39,305 nucleotides of DNA. Source: Alphaproteobacteria bacterium (GTDB lineage: Bacteria > Pseudomonadota > Alphaproteobacteria > UBA2136 > JAPKEQ01). Below, piece by piece: positions 23,468-30,675 of this stretch. Position 1 is the first letter of the stretch. Each line of letters opens with the position of its first letter. Position numbers and translations under genes: made by a program. The notes under the pieces are model-generated. The model was not told the origin of the DNA. It saw only the letters and a list, made by a program, of their open reading frames with translations, and did no database searches. The stretch covers positions 1 through 39,305 of the forward strand of contig JAPKEQ010000006.1 in assembly GCA_028821995.1 (NCBI GenBank), read 5' to 3'.

Positions 23468-24646
23468 ATGGATTTTGCACTACCACCTCTTGTTCCTGGC
23501 AAGGCACCAGAAGACACAACCGTTGTTGTGGCTATGTCTGGTGGCGTTGATTCTTCAGTGGCAGCAGGGCTTATGCATAAGCTTGGCTATAAGACCATTG
23601 GTATTACTCTTCAGCTTTGGGACTACACACCAGCCAGTGATGGCGGCACAAAAAAAGCGGGCACATGTTGCGCGCTAGATGACGTGTATGATGCTCGCCG
23701 GGTTTGTCAAACCTTGGGTGTTCCTCATTACGTGATGAATTATGAGAATGAATTCAAAGAAAAAGTTCTCGACGACTTTGTAGAAACCTATCTTGCAGGG
23801 GCAACGCCTATTCCATGCGTGCGTTGCAACCAGCGTATTAAATTTGATTCTCTCCTTGATAAAGCCAAGATGCTTGGCGCAGACGTGCTTGTTACAGGCC
23901 ATTATGTGCGTAAAGGTAAAGGCGAAGACGGCAAGGGGTGGCTCCTTAAGGGAGATGACCCTCAAAAAGACCAAAGTTACTTTTTGTTTGCAACAACTCA
24001 GGAACAGTTAGACTTTATTGACTTTCCCCTTGGTGAAATTACTAAGGCAGAAACACGCGCCCTTGCGAAAGAAATGGGCCTTCACCTCTCTGAAAAGAAA
24101 GAGAGCCAAGATATTTGCTTTGTGCCAGAAGGCGATTATCGCAAAGTCGTACGTAAATTTGCACCAGAGGGCAGTATTCGCCCTGGTAACTTTGTAGATA
24201 AGACCGGCAAGATACTTGGCCAGCACGAGGGCATACTTGGTTTTACAGTCGGTCAGCGTAAAGGCCTTGGAATTGCGCTAGGATCCCCTGTACATGTGAC
24301 CGAGATTCGCCCTGCTACGGCAGAAGTGGTGCTTGGCCCTAAGGAGGACCTTGCTGAAACAGTCTTTACAGTCTCTGATATCAATTGGATTGGCGATGAG
24401 GCGGATTATGACGGCAAGGAAGTTGGCCTCAAAGTACGCTATGCCCACAAAGGCATAGAAGGCACCCTTAAAAACCTTGGTGGTAACCGGGCTGAAGTCA
24501 CTCTATTTGCCCCTGAAGAGCAAATCTCTCCAGGGCAGGCAGCCGTGTTTTATGATGGCAATCGGATGCTTGGCGGCGGATGGATTGATATTCCTGAAAA
24601 AGCAAAGCTCCCGCTTGGTGAAAAAATTAAAGTGGCAATTGCTTAA
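23468..24646 (+). CDS. mnmA: tRNA-specific 2-thiouridylase MnmA
   Basis: ATP-dependent enzyme that thiolates U34 of Glu, Gln and Lys tRNAs; 392 residues. The N-terminal ATP-pyrophosphatase PP-loop is MSGGVDSSVAAGL. The first catalytic Cys lies in IPCVRCNQRIKF and the second in ESQDICFVPEGDY. The C-terminal beta domains contain VGQRKGLGIA and ALFAPE-like segments. A longer-than-average N-terminal lead (about 20 residues) precedes the PP-loop. The region upstream has a sigma70-type promoter 7 nt from the ATG and no ribosome site. It is divergent from the Ulp1-like gene and is a second tRNA-modification gene close to trmFO. Confidence 0.96.
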   Translation: MDFALPPLVPGKAPEDTTVVVAMSGGVDSSVAAGLMHKLGYKTIGITLQLWDYTPASDGGTKKAGTCCALDDVYDARRVCQTLGVPHYVMNYENEFKEKVLDDFVETYLAGATPIPCVRCNQRIKFDSLLDKAKMLGADVLVTGHYVRKGKGEDGKGWLLKGDDPQKDQSYFLFATTQEQLDFIDFPLGEITKAETRALAKEMGLHLSEKKESQDICFVPEGDYRKVVRKFAPEGSIRPGNFVDKTGKILGQHEGILGFTVGQRKGLGIALGSPVHVTEIRPATAEVVLGPKEDLAETVFTVSDINWIGDEADYDGKEVGLKVRYAHKGIEGTLKNLGGNRAEVTLFAPEEQISPGQAAVFYDGNRMLGGGWIDIPEKAKLPLGEKIKVAIA

Positions 24647-24738
24647 AGAGCCCTCAATTCGTCTTTTCTTTATGAATTAAAGTGTGTTATTAATATTTTT
24701 AATACCTCACTTTATTCTCGTTTTAAAAGGATTTTCCT

Positions 24739-24996
24739 ATGTTTTATATAGGTTTAATTTTTCTTACCTTGGGTGTGTTATGGTTCATGGCTACCCTATA
24801 TATATTCAATATCCCTCAAGAGGAGAGGGGGGAGGATCATTTAAGTCCTGCAGGGGGGCGTATTCCACAAGAAAAGGGTGCTTTATTCCGCCATATAGGT
24901 TTTGCAATGTTCCTTAGTGCTATGATGATGGCGTCACTATTGATGAAGGGGACAGATTGGCTTATTCGTCTTTTTAAAAAGGCTGAAGATAAATAA
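24739..24996 (+). CDS. Hypothetical small membrane protein, 85 residues
   Basis: Not recognised. Two membrane segments are visible (about 2-24 and 50-67) with a polar loop between them (PQEERGEDHLSPAGGRIPQE) and a charged C-terminal tail. AAAGGA lies 8 nt before the ATG. A strong terminator follows directly. It stands alone between mnmA and a convergent operon, so there is no functional clue from the neighbours. Confidence 0.65.
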   Translation: MFYIGLIFLTLGVLWFMATLYIFNIPQEERGEDHLSPAGGRIPQEKGALFRHIGFAMFLSAMMMASLLMKGTDWLIRLFKKAEDK

Positions 24997-25004
24997 TCGA
25001 GTAT

Positions 25005-25028
25005 AAAAAGGCCCGACAGGGCCTTTTT
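25005..25028. terminator. Bidirectional terminator between convergent genes
   Basis: AAAAAGGCCC (25005-25014) pairs perfectly with GGGCCTTTTT (25019-25028) around GACA. It can end the small membrane protein transcript and the maoC-MFS transcript. Confidence 0.9.
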
Positions 25029-25050
25029 TATTGAGTCATATAAAGTAACG

Positions 25051-25524
25051 TTACATTGGTTTAATTTCATGCCGCACAGGCACAATAATTTCCCAGTTTT
25101 GACTTACAAGAAGCACATCTTTATCCGCGTCAAAAGTTTCAAGGAACATATTCACGTAGCCGCGCTTTGCAGAGGAGGACGACATACGTTTATCTTTTAC
25201 GACAGCTTTAACAATCAGGTTTGTATCTGCATGGATACGCGTATGGAAACGGCTTTCACTGAGATGCATACCAATAAGCGGCGTTTCCCCTAACGGGTTA
25301 CTCTTGGCCATTAGGCGCATGGTGATAGCAAGTACATTCCAGCCACTGGCCACAAGTTCGCCAAAGATCGTGTCTTTTGCTTTTTCAGGGTCCGTGTGCA
25401 TGGGCTGCGGGTCGTACTTGCCCGCAAATTCAAGCACTTCTTCCATGCCAAGGAAGTAAGTCTCTGTAGTGTGCTCATCACCCACATGGATATCTTCATA
25501 AAATTTTGTTGGATACTTTGCCAT
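25051..25524 (-). CDS. MaoC-family (hot-dog) dehydratase
   Basis: An enoyl-CoA hydratase-like protein of 157 residues with a single hot-dog domain. The catalytic pair is D38 and H43 in FAGKYDPQPMHTDP. The following FGELVASGWNVLAITMRLM segment forms the family's central helix. Such proteins hydrate or dehydrate 2-enoyl-CoA or related thioesters; the substrate is not visible. Its ATG overlaps the stop of the MFS transporter gene by one base, so the two are coupled and may handle the same compound. Confidence 0.87.
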   Translation of the reverse strand: MAKYPTKFYEDIHVGDEHTTETYFLGMEEVLEFAGKYDPQPMHTDPEKAKDTIFGELVASGWNVLAITMRLMAKSNPLGETPLIGMHLSESRFHTRIHADTNLIVKAVVKDKRMSSSSAKRGYVNMFLETFDADKDVLLVSQNWEIIVPVRHEIKPM

Positions 25525-26822
25525 TAGATTTTTTCCTTTTTTGTACGTCTTGGCGCCAAATGCTTAGGGTAGGGGGCAAGGTAAGCCAGCACGCTTGCAG
25601 CACTAATATAAATCATGGCCCAAAACAGGAGTGTGCCTACATCAATATGTATTTTTAGGAAATATCCAATAATCATTGGCCCGAGCGCAGAGGCGCCAAT
25701 GCCAACAAACATTGCAATGCTTTTAATAGTGGCAAGGTAACGGGTACCATAAAGCTCTGCCCATAAGGCATTGTTTGCTGTACCGCTCATACCAACGCAG
25801 CCCCCAAGTATCGTCAGGTAAGCAAATAACCAGTACTGGCTTTCTGCCATCCATAATATACCCACACCAAGTACCAGAGGCATTTTAGAAAATGGATATA
25901 GCCTGCGGGCTGTAAATCTATCAACAAGGTCTCCGCCATAAAGCCCAACAAGAAGGCGGATAAGGCCGTAATAGCTTAAACCTGCAATCATAACTTCTAC
26001 ATCCCACCCTTTATAAGTAGCAACTGTTCCTTGGAATAAAAACAAACACGTCACAAGAAATGGGTTAATAATACCGTAAGGAAGGGTCATGATGTAATAC
26101 GGTGTTTTAAGCACTGCCCAAGGGGTATAATGCTGAATGCTACCCCCATGTTCTCTTTCTACCTTAGCCGCATTTTTTTCTGGATCGTAAAATTCGTCAT
26201 ACTTCCAAATTAATAAAAGCCCAACAATCAAAACAATGGCAACCATGAGAGAGGTCATCATTAAAAAAGTGCTTTGCCAGCTAAAGATACCCATAAGGAG
26301 AATGGCAGTTCCAGGAAGTAATATTTCACCAGTTGGCCAGCCCATGCCTGTAATGCTTACAGCCTTTCCGCGGTCTGTTACAAAATAGCGGCTTGTCCCT
26401 ACGGATGAAATTTTAGACATCATCCCTTGGCCTGCAAAACGAAGTAAGAAGATAGAAACGCCAATGAAAATAAGTTCCTCACAATGGGTAAACATATAAG
26501 CGCCAATCATAAGGAGGATGCTTGTTACAACTGTAATCAGGCGCATATCATAACGGTCTAGTATAAAAGCGAGCAGCATTAAACAGGCGGCGCTCAGCAA
26601 GGTTGCCGTACCGTAAATAATCCCAAAGTCACCAGCGTTCATGCCAAGGTCTGCACGTAAAAACGGCACAAAGGAAGCTAAAAGGAAAGTTTGCCCCATG
26701 CTCGATCCGAAGCTGTGCAGGTAGCTATACATAAGAGGAGGCCAGTTATTGGTAAAGAAGGTGTAATATCTTTTAAGCATTTTTTGAATACATCTTTTTG
26801 TTGGACAAGGTATACCTTCCAT
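25524..26822 (-). CDS. Major facilitator superfamily transporter
   Basis: A 432-residue inner-membrane protein with 12 predicted helices and the MFS loop motif between helices 2 and 3 (LAFILDRYDMRLI) and again in the second half (GDLVDRFTARRL). Helix 5 has GWPTGEILLPGTAILL, and the C-terminus is basic. Substrate unknown; the general look is of the anion/monocarboxylate type. The start is uncertain: the longest frame begins at 26822, but the first 14 residues look atypical and an internal ATG at 26780 (MLKRYY) is also possible. Neither has a good ribosome site. It is coupled to the downstream MaoC gene and divergent from rseP copy 1. Confidence 0.85.
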   Translation of the reverse strand: MEGIPCPTKRCIQKMLKRYYTFFTNNWPPLMYSYLHSFGSSMGQTFLLASFVPFLRADLGMNAGDFGIIYGTATLLSAACLMLLAFILDRYDMRLITVVTSILLMIGAYMFTHCEELIFIGVSIFLLRFAGQGMMSKISSVGTSRYFVTDRGKAVSITGMGWPTGEILLPGTAILLMGIFSWQSTFLMMTSLMVAIVLIVGLLLIWKYDEFYDPEKNAAKVEREHGGSIQHYTPWAVLKTPYYIMTLPYGIINPFLVTCLFLFQGTVATYKGWDVEVMIAGLSYYGLIRLLVGLYGGDLVDRFTARRLYPFSKMPLVLGVGILWMAESQYWLFAYLTILGGCVGMSGTANNALWAELYGTRYLATIKSIAMFVGIGASALGPMIIGYFLKIHIDVGTLLFWAMIYISAASVLAYLAPYPKHLAPRRTKKEKI

Positions 26823-26847
26823 TAGTAAGTTAGCACTTAACTCTTGT

Positions 26848-26871
26848 CATCTTTTTTCTTTTCCTTTTTTT
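26848..26871 (+). promoter_or_regulatory. C/U-rich leader tract upstream of rseP copy 1
   Basis: A CATCTT start followed by nearly all C and T to 26871, then GAGG and the ATG at 26887. A -35-like TTGGAC occurs upstream, but the paired -10 box is unclear. Confidence 0.35.
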
Positions 26872-26886
26872 GCGAGGTGCCACGTT

Positions 26887-28071
26887 ATGGGCATTCTTTT
26901 CTTTTTACTCATTCTCAGCGCAGTTGTCGCCATTCATGAGTTTGGTCACTTTATTGTAGCCCGTATGTGCGGCGTCCATGTTGAAGTTTTTTCTATAGGC
27001 ATGGGGCCAAAACTCCTTAAATGGACAGATAAAAAAGGGACCCTGTGGTGCCTCAGTGCTCTGCCTATTGGCGGGTACGTCAAAATGTTGGGGCATGGCA
27101 CTAAAACACCAATTACAGAGGAAAATAAGCAGATGGCTTATACCTCTAAAAATGTGTATCAACGCATGGCGATTGTTGTCGCAGGCCCGATGATTAACTT
27201 CATCAGTGCTATGCTTATGTTTGCAGCTCTTTCATTTGCAGCAGGCAACGTGACCAAGCATGATTATCAGGTTACAAAAGTTGTGGCAGAAAGCCCCGCT
27301 GGGAGCGCCGGCATTATGCCAGGAGATATTCTCTATAAGGTAAACGGCCGCATTGTTGATGAAGCTCCTGATATTGTGAAGGGGCTTATTTCTAAAAGCT
27401 TTGATCGCACGACCATAACGGTTAAGCGCGACAAAAAAGAACTGGTTTTGAACCTGTCTCCTATGGTTATTAAAAATGGCCAGCTCCCTAAGCTGGGCGT
27501 ACATATCCGCCGTATCAATGCAAGGAAGGTGGAATATAACCTTCCCAGAGCAATGAGCTCAGGTGTAGAGCAAACACTAGATATTATTGGCATGAGCTAT
27601 AATGGGCTTGCCCGCCTTGTTGGCGGTGATGTGCCAGTGAATCAGCTACGCTCTATTATTGGTATGGGTGATGACGTGAATACAGGTTATGACCAAACCA
27701 CAACCCAAGTTGAGGCAGAAAATCAGCGCCGTGTAGCAGAGGCTGTTGCCAAAGCTGAGGCTAAGGGCACCAATGTTGAAGCAGCGAAGGAAAATGTTGA
27801 TCGTGTTTCCCTTGCAAAGGAGCGTATCATATCATTTTTTAACATATGTGCTTTTTTGAGCGTGGCCATTGGGTTTATGAATCTTTTGCCGATATTGCCG
27901 CTGGATGGTGGGCATCTTGTGACCTACATTTATGAAGCACTTACTGGTAAAAAACTGCCAGATCCAGTTATGAATATTTATGCCCTTATGGGCCTTGTGC
28001 TTGTACTTGGGCTCATGCTTTTTACAATGACAAATGACATTATGCGCATTGTAGAAAGGTTCGTTTCTTAA
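26887..28071 (+). CDS. rseP: Site-2 protease RseP, extra divergent copy
   Basis: An intramembrane zinc metalloprotease-like protein of 394 residues. The zinc motif is H17-EFG-H21 in the first helix, and the third ligand is D340 in LPLDGGH. One PDZ domain follows the second helix (about residues 125-200, SPAGSAGIMPGDILYKVNG). Compared with the copy at 34139, the region before the LDG helix is altered: it lacks the GGPVMIAKMS-type motif and has instead an Ala/Glu/Lys-rich helical insertion of about 50 residues (AEAVAKAEAKGTNVEAAKEN). Catalytic residues remain. It lies outside the uppS-bamA context, has its own leader with GAGG, and ends in a terminator. Confidence 0.85.
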   Translation: MGILFFLLILSAVVAIHEFGHFIVARMCGVHVEVFSIGMGPKLLKWTDKKGTLWCLSALPIGGYVKMLGHGTKTPITEENKQMAYTSKNVYQRMAIVVAGPMINFISAMLMFAALSFAAGNVTKHDYQVTKVVAESPAGSAGIMPGDILYKVNGRIVDEAPDIVKGLISKSFDRTTITVKRDKKELVLNLSPMVIKNGQLPKLGVHIRRINARKVEYNLPRAMSSGVEQTLDIIGMSYNGLARLVGGDVPVNQLRSIIGMGDDVNTGYDQTTTQVEAENQRRVAEAVAKAEAKGTNVEAAKENVDRVSLAKERIISFFNICAFLSVAIGFMNLLPILPLDGGHLVTYIYEALTGKKLPDPVMNIYALMGLVLVLGLMLFTMTNDIMRIVERFVS

Positions 28072-28082
28072 AATCGAAAAAG

Positions 28083-28110
28083 AGCCCTGCCATTTTGGTG
28101 GGGCTTTTTT
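28083..28110 (+). terminator. Terminator of rseP copy 1
   Basis: AGCCCTGCC (28083-28091) and GGTGGGGCT (28097-28105) form a 9-bp stem with two wobble pairs and an ATTTT loop, running into six Ts. It insulates the gene from rpsB. Confidence 0.85.
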
Positions 28111-28142
28111 GCCACTTAACTCTGTTTTTTATGTGTTTTCTC

Positions 28143-28171
28143 TTGCATTAGCAGCATTTCTCGCTTATATA
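28143..28171 (+). promoter_or_regulatory. Promoter of rpsB
   Basis: -35 TTGCAT (28143-28148), 17-nt spacer, -10 TATATA (28166-28171). The start site near 28178 gives an rpsB leader of about 140 nt, long enough for autoregulation by S2. Confidence 0.65.
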
Positions 28172-28236
28172 GTTCCCAGCTAAATACACACACGAAGAAG
28201 TCGCAGCTCCTGAATTTCAAGATATGCGCATCAGTG

Positions 28237-28255
28237 AGTTAGTTAATTGCTAACT
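28237..28255 (+). promoter_or_regulatory. Hairpin in the rpsB leader
   Basis: AGTTAG (28237-28242) and CTAACT (28250-28255) form a perfect 6-bp stem with a 7-nt loop, about 65 nt before the rpsB ATG. S2 represses its own mRNA in other bacteria, so this is a candidate contact, but the fold matches no motif I can name. Confidence 0.3.
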
Positions 28256-28319
28256 TTAAGTCTTTGTGGAGGGCGTTTGAAATATAACGCAAAACTGAAA
28301 AATTATGGAGAAATATACT

Positions 28320-29303
28320 ATGGCTAATTTGCCTCAATTTACAATTCGCGATCTACTTGAAGCTGGTGTACACTTTGGTCACCGCACATACCGTTGGAAC
28401 CCAAAAATGGGTCCATTTATTTACGGTTCTCGTAACGGCGTTCACATTATTGACCTTCAAAAAACAGTACCAATGCTTTACAGCGGTCTTGCTGTGCTTA
28501 AAAACGTAGCCTCTACTGGTGGCCGTGTTCTTTTTGTTGGTACTAAAACACAAGCTAAAGAAGCTGTTGCTGAAGCTGCTGAGCGCTCTGGTCAGTACTA
28601 CATCAACCACCGCTGGCTTGGTGGTATGCTAACAAACTGGCGTACAATCAGCGCATCTATCAAACGCCTTAAAGACCTTGAAGTTATGTTTTCTGAGCCA
28701 GAAAAAATGGCTCACCTTACTAAGAAAGAGCGTCTAGGCCTAGAGCGTGAGTTCGAAAAGCTTCAACTGACTCTTGGTGGTATCAAGAACATGGGCGGAA
28801 TTCCAGATGCAATTTTTGTTGTAGATACAACAAAGGAAGACATTGCTCTTGCTGAAGCACGCCAACTTGGTATTCCAGTTATCGGTATTACTGATACAAA
28901 CGCAGACCCTGAAGTTCTTCCTTACCCAGTACCGGGTAACGATGATGCTGCACGTGCGATTCGTCTATTCACACGCCTTGCATCTGATGCTGTTCTTGCT
29001 GGTGTTGAAGAGCACCTTGCTAAAGCTGCAACTAAAGCTTCATCAGCTGCTGCCTCTACATCAGGCGGAAACAACAGCCGTAAGAGCTCTGTAAAGCTTT
29101 CACCTAAAGCTGCCGCTGCTGCTGCCGCAACTGAAGCGACAGAAGAAAAAGCTGGTGCTGAAAAAGTGACTAAGGTTGTTAAAAAAGCTAAGGAGACCGC
29201 AACGAAGGCTCCTGCTAAGAAGACAACTGCAAAAAAGACTGAAGACGCTCCTGTTGCCGCTAAGGAAACAGCAGCTAAAAAGACTGCAACTGCAACAGCG
29301 TAA
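28320..29303 (+). CDS. rpsB: Small-subunit ribosomal protein S2 with long Ala/Lys-rich tail
   Basis: A 30S protein of 327 residues. The start at 28320 gives [21 protein letters not shown], the normal S2 opening, with GGAG about 8 nt upstream; an ATG at 28305 would overlap that site. The family core (1 to about 235) includes [11 protein letters not shown] and [19 protein letters not shown]. Residues 236-327 are an added low-complexity tail of Ala, Lys, Thr and Glu with KKTTAKK-type repeats, resembling histone H1 tails. E. coli S2 has 241 residues and no such tail. A UUCG-loop terminator follows. In most alphaproteobacteria tsf comes next; here an oxidoreductase gene intervenes. Confidence 0.97.
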   Translation: MANLPQFTIRDLLEAGVHFGHRTYRWNPKMGPFIYGSRNGVHIIDLQKTVPMLYSGLAVLKNVASTGGRVLFVGTKTQAKEAVAEAAERSGQYYINHRWLGGMLTNWRTISASIKRLKDLEVMFSEPEKMAHLTKKERLGLEREFEKLQLTLGGIKNMGGIPDAIFVVDTTKEDIALAEARQLGIPVIGITDTNADPEVLPYPVPGNDDAARAIRLFTRLASDAVLAGVEEHLAKAATKASSAAASTSGGNNSRKSSVKLSPKAAAAAAATEATEEKAGAEKVTKVVKKAKETATKAPAKKTTAKKTEDAPVAAKETAAKKTATATA

Positions 29304-29321
29304 GTTGTTAAGGTTGAAAAA

Positions 29322-29345
29322 GGGGAGCTTCGGCTCCTCTTTTTT
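29322..29345 (+). terminator. UUCG-loop terminator after rpsB
   Basis: GGGGAGC (29322-29328) and GCTCCTC (29333-29339) close on a TTCG tetraloop, with A-T pairs extending the stem and a run of Ts. It lies 18 nt after rpsB. Confidence 0.92.
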
Positions 29346-29402
29346 GGTTCCAATTGTTTATTTAAGCGCTCTTTTCATTTTTCTCAGCTTTTGCGGTTCG
29401 CA

Positions 29403-29418
29403 TGTATATGCACATACA
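29403..29418. promoter_or_regulatory. Near-palindrome in the rpsB-oxidoreductase spacer
   Basis: TGTAT-A-TGCA-C-ATACA is a 16-bp inverted repeat with one mismatched pair. It might be an operator for the next gene; nothing else supports this. Confidence 0.2.
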
Positions 29419-29485
29419 CTTACGCTTCCACAACTTCATAAAATAAAAACATCCTCTTAAATCGGCAGTGCTTGCCTTAAATCAA

Positions 29486-29515
29486 TTGGTATTCAATCAG
29501 GTGGGATGATATATA
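29486..29515 (+). promoter_or_regulatory. Promoter of the FAD oxidoreductase gene, probably leaderless
   Basis: -35 TTGGTA (29486-29491), 18-nt spacer, -10 TATATA (29510-29515), then 7 nt to the ATG at 29523. No ribosome site lies close to the ATG. Confidence 0.5.
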
Positions 29516-29522
29516 TATACTC

Positions 29523-30584
29523 ATGAGAAAAAGTGTAGCAATTGTTGGTGGGGGCATTATTGGCCTTATGAGCGCTTGGCGCCTTGCAAGGGAAGGCCAT
29601 AGCGTTATTGTCTTTGAGCGTCACAAGACCTGCGGCTCAGAATCAACCTGCGCTGCCATTGGCGCGCTCATGCCACTTCCGCCAAATAAGGATGGAGATA
29701 TGGCCGTCTTTCAGCGTCACTCACATGATCTATATCCTGACTATATGAAGGAGCTCTCCGAAGAGCTCGGTGTTCCGCATCCTTATAAGGCATGTAAGCG
29801 CGTACAGATCCTTCGCTCTGAAAAAGAGATCTGCATGACAAGGGATATGGCAAAAGGCTATCCCAATTCTATTGATTATCTTACAGAAGAGAAGGTGAGA
29901 GCGCTTGAGCCTCAGGTTGAAACGCTAGGCTTTGGTGCGCTATTTTGTCACGATACGAGTTCTATAAATCCGATTCATCTTGTTAAAATTCTCCTGCAAG
30001 CCCTTAAAAAATATAATATTCATGTTTTTAACGGTGTTTCAATTACGCAAGCAAGGCCGCAAGGAGATAAATTTGAAATTTCAGCGTCTGTCGGTTCATT
30101 TGTGGTGGATGATTTTGTGGTTGCTGCTGGTCTAGGCTCTACAGGGCTTGCGCCAGGTGTACCTGTTACTCCGGTAAAAGGGCAGGGCGTTGCCATCCAC
30201 ATGGATAAAAAAGTTATCTCTCACCTTGTCCGCCACCAAGGGCTTTATATTATACAGGATGACGATCTGACCATTCGCATTGGCGCAACATCGGAACCTA
30301 AGGCCGTTCACATGCTTCCAGATGAGGCAGGGTATAACACCCTCCTTGCTAAAGCTTACGAAGTTTTACCTGCTCTTAGAGATGGTGAAATTAAGTATGT
30401 TTGGAGTGGTGCGCGCCCGAAAGGGCCAGATGGAAAGTTCCATATTGATAGAGAAGATTCTACCTTTGGAGCCATTGTAGCAACGGGGCATTATAAAGTT
30501 GGGATAGGGCTTGCTCCAGCAACAGCTGAAAAGGTCTGCATGCTTGTAGCAGAGACTCAGCCAAATCGCTTGCAATCCTCATAA
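29523..30584 (+). CDS. FAD-dependent amino-acid oxidase-like protein (DAO/ThiO family)
   Basis: A flavoprotein of 353 residues. The FAD-binding motif opens the protein (VAIVGGGIIGLMSAWRLARE with the following VIVFER). A second FAD contact, FVVDDFVVAAGLGS, sits mid-protein, and the C-terminal ATGHYKVGIGLAPATA is typical of the DadA/ThiO (D-amino acid or glycine oxidase) group. No thiamine genes surround it, so glycine oxidation for thiazole synthesis is only one option. It stands between rpsB and tsf, with a terminator before it and its own promoter. The -10 box 7 nt before the ATG suggests a leaderless mRNA. Confidence 0.85.
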   Translation: MRKSVAIVGGGIIGLMSAWRLAREGHSVIVFERHKTCGSESTCAAIGALMPLPPNKDGDMAVFQRHSHDLYPDYMKELSEELGVPHPYKACKRVQILRSEKEICMTRDMAKGYPNSIDYLTEEKVRALEPQVETLGFGALFCHDTSSINPIHLVKILLQALKKYNIHVFNGVSITQARPQGDKFEISASVGSFVVDDFVVAAGLGSTGLAPGVPVTPVKGQGVAIHMDKKVISHLVRHQGLYIIQDDDLTIRIGATSEPKAVHMLPDEAGYNTLLAKAYEVLPALRDGEIKYVWSGARPKGPDGKFHIDREDSTFGAIVATGHYKVGIGLAPATAEKVCMLVAETQPNRLQSS

Positions 30585-30624
30585 AATCAGGTATTATTCA
30601 GGCAAGTTTTAAAGTGAAATAGAC

Positions 30625-30655
30625 GAGTGTACCCAAAAAATGGGGCAAAACACTC
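30625..30655 (+). other. Hairpin in the tsf leader
   Basis: GAGTGT (30625-30630) and ACACTC (30650-30655) form a 6-bp stem, with CCC and GGG able to pair inside. It ends 20 nt before the tsf ATG, next to the ribosome site. No T-run follows. Confidence 0.35.
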
Positions 30656-30675
30656 TTAGTTCAAGGATATTAGAT

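Noticed and set aside
29176-29460. Open frame overlapping the rpsB tail and the terminator
   Set aside because: It is the plus-one shadow of the Ala/Lys-rich codons and crosses the terminator; no ribosome site or family resemblance.
29509-29519. TATATATATA run considered as a replication-origin AT-rich element
   Set aside because: No DnaA boxes or iterons nearby; it fits a -10 region.
30625-30655. Hairpin considered as a terminator of the oxidoreductase gene
   Set aside because: No T-run, and it lies directly before the tsf ribosome site.
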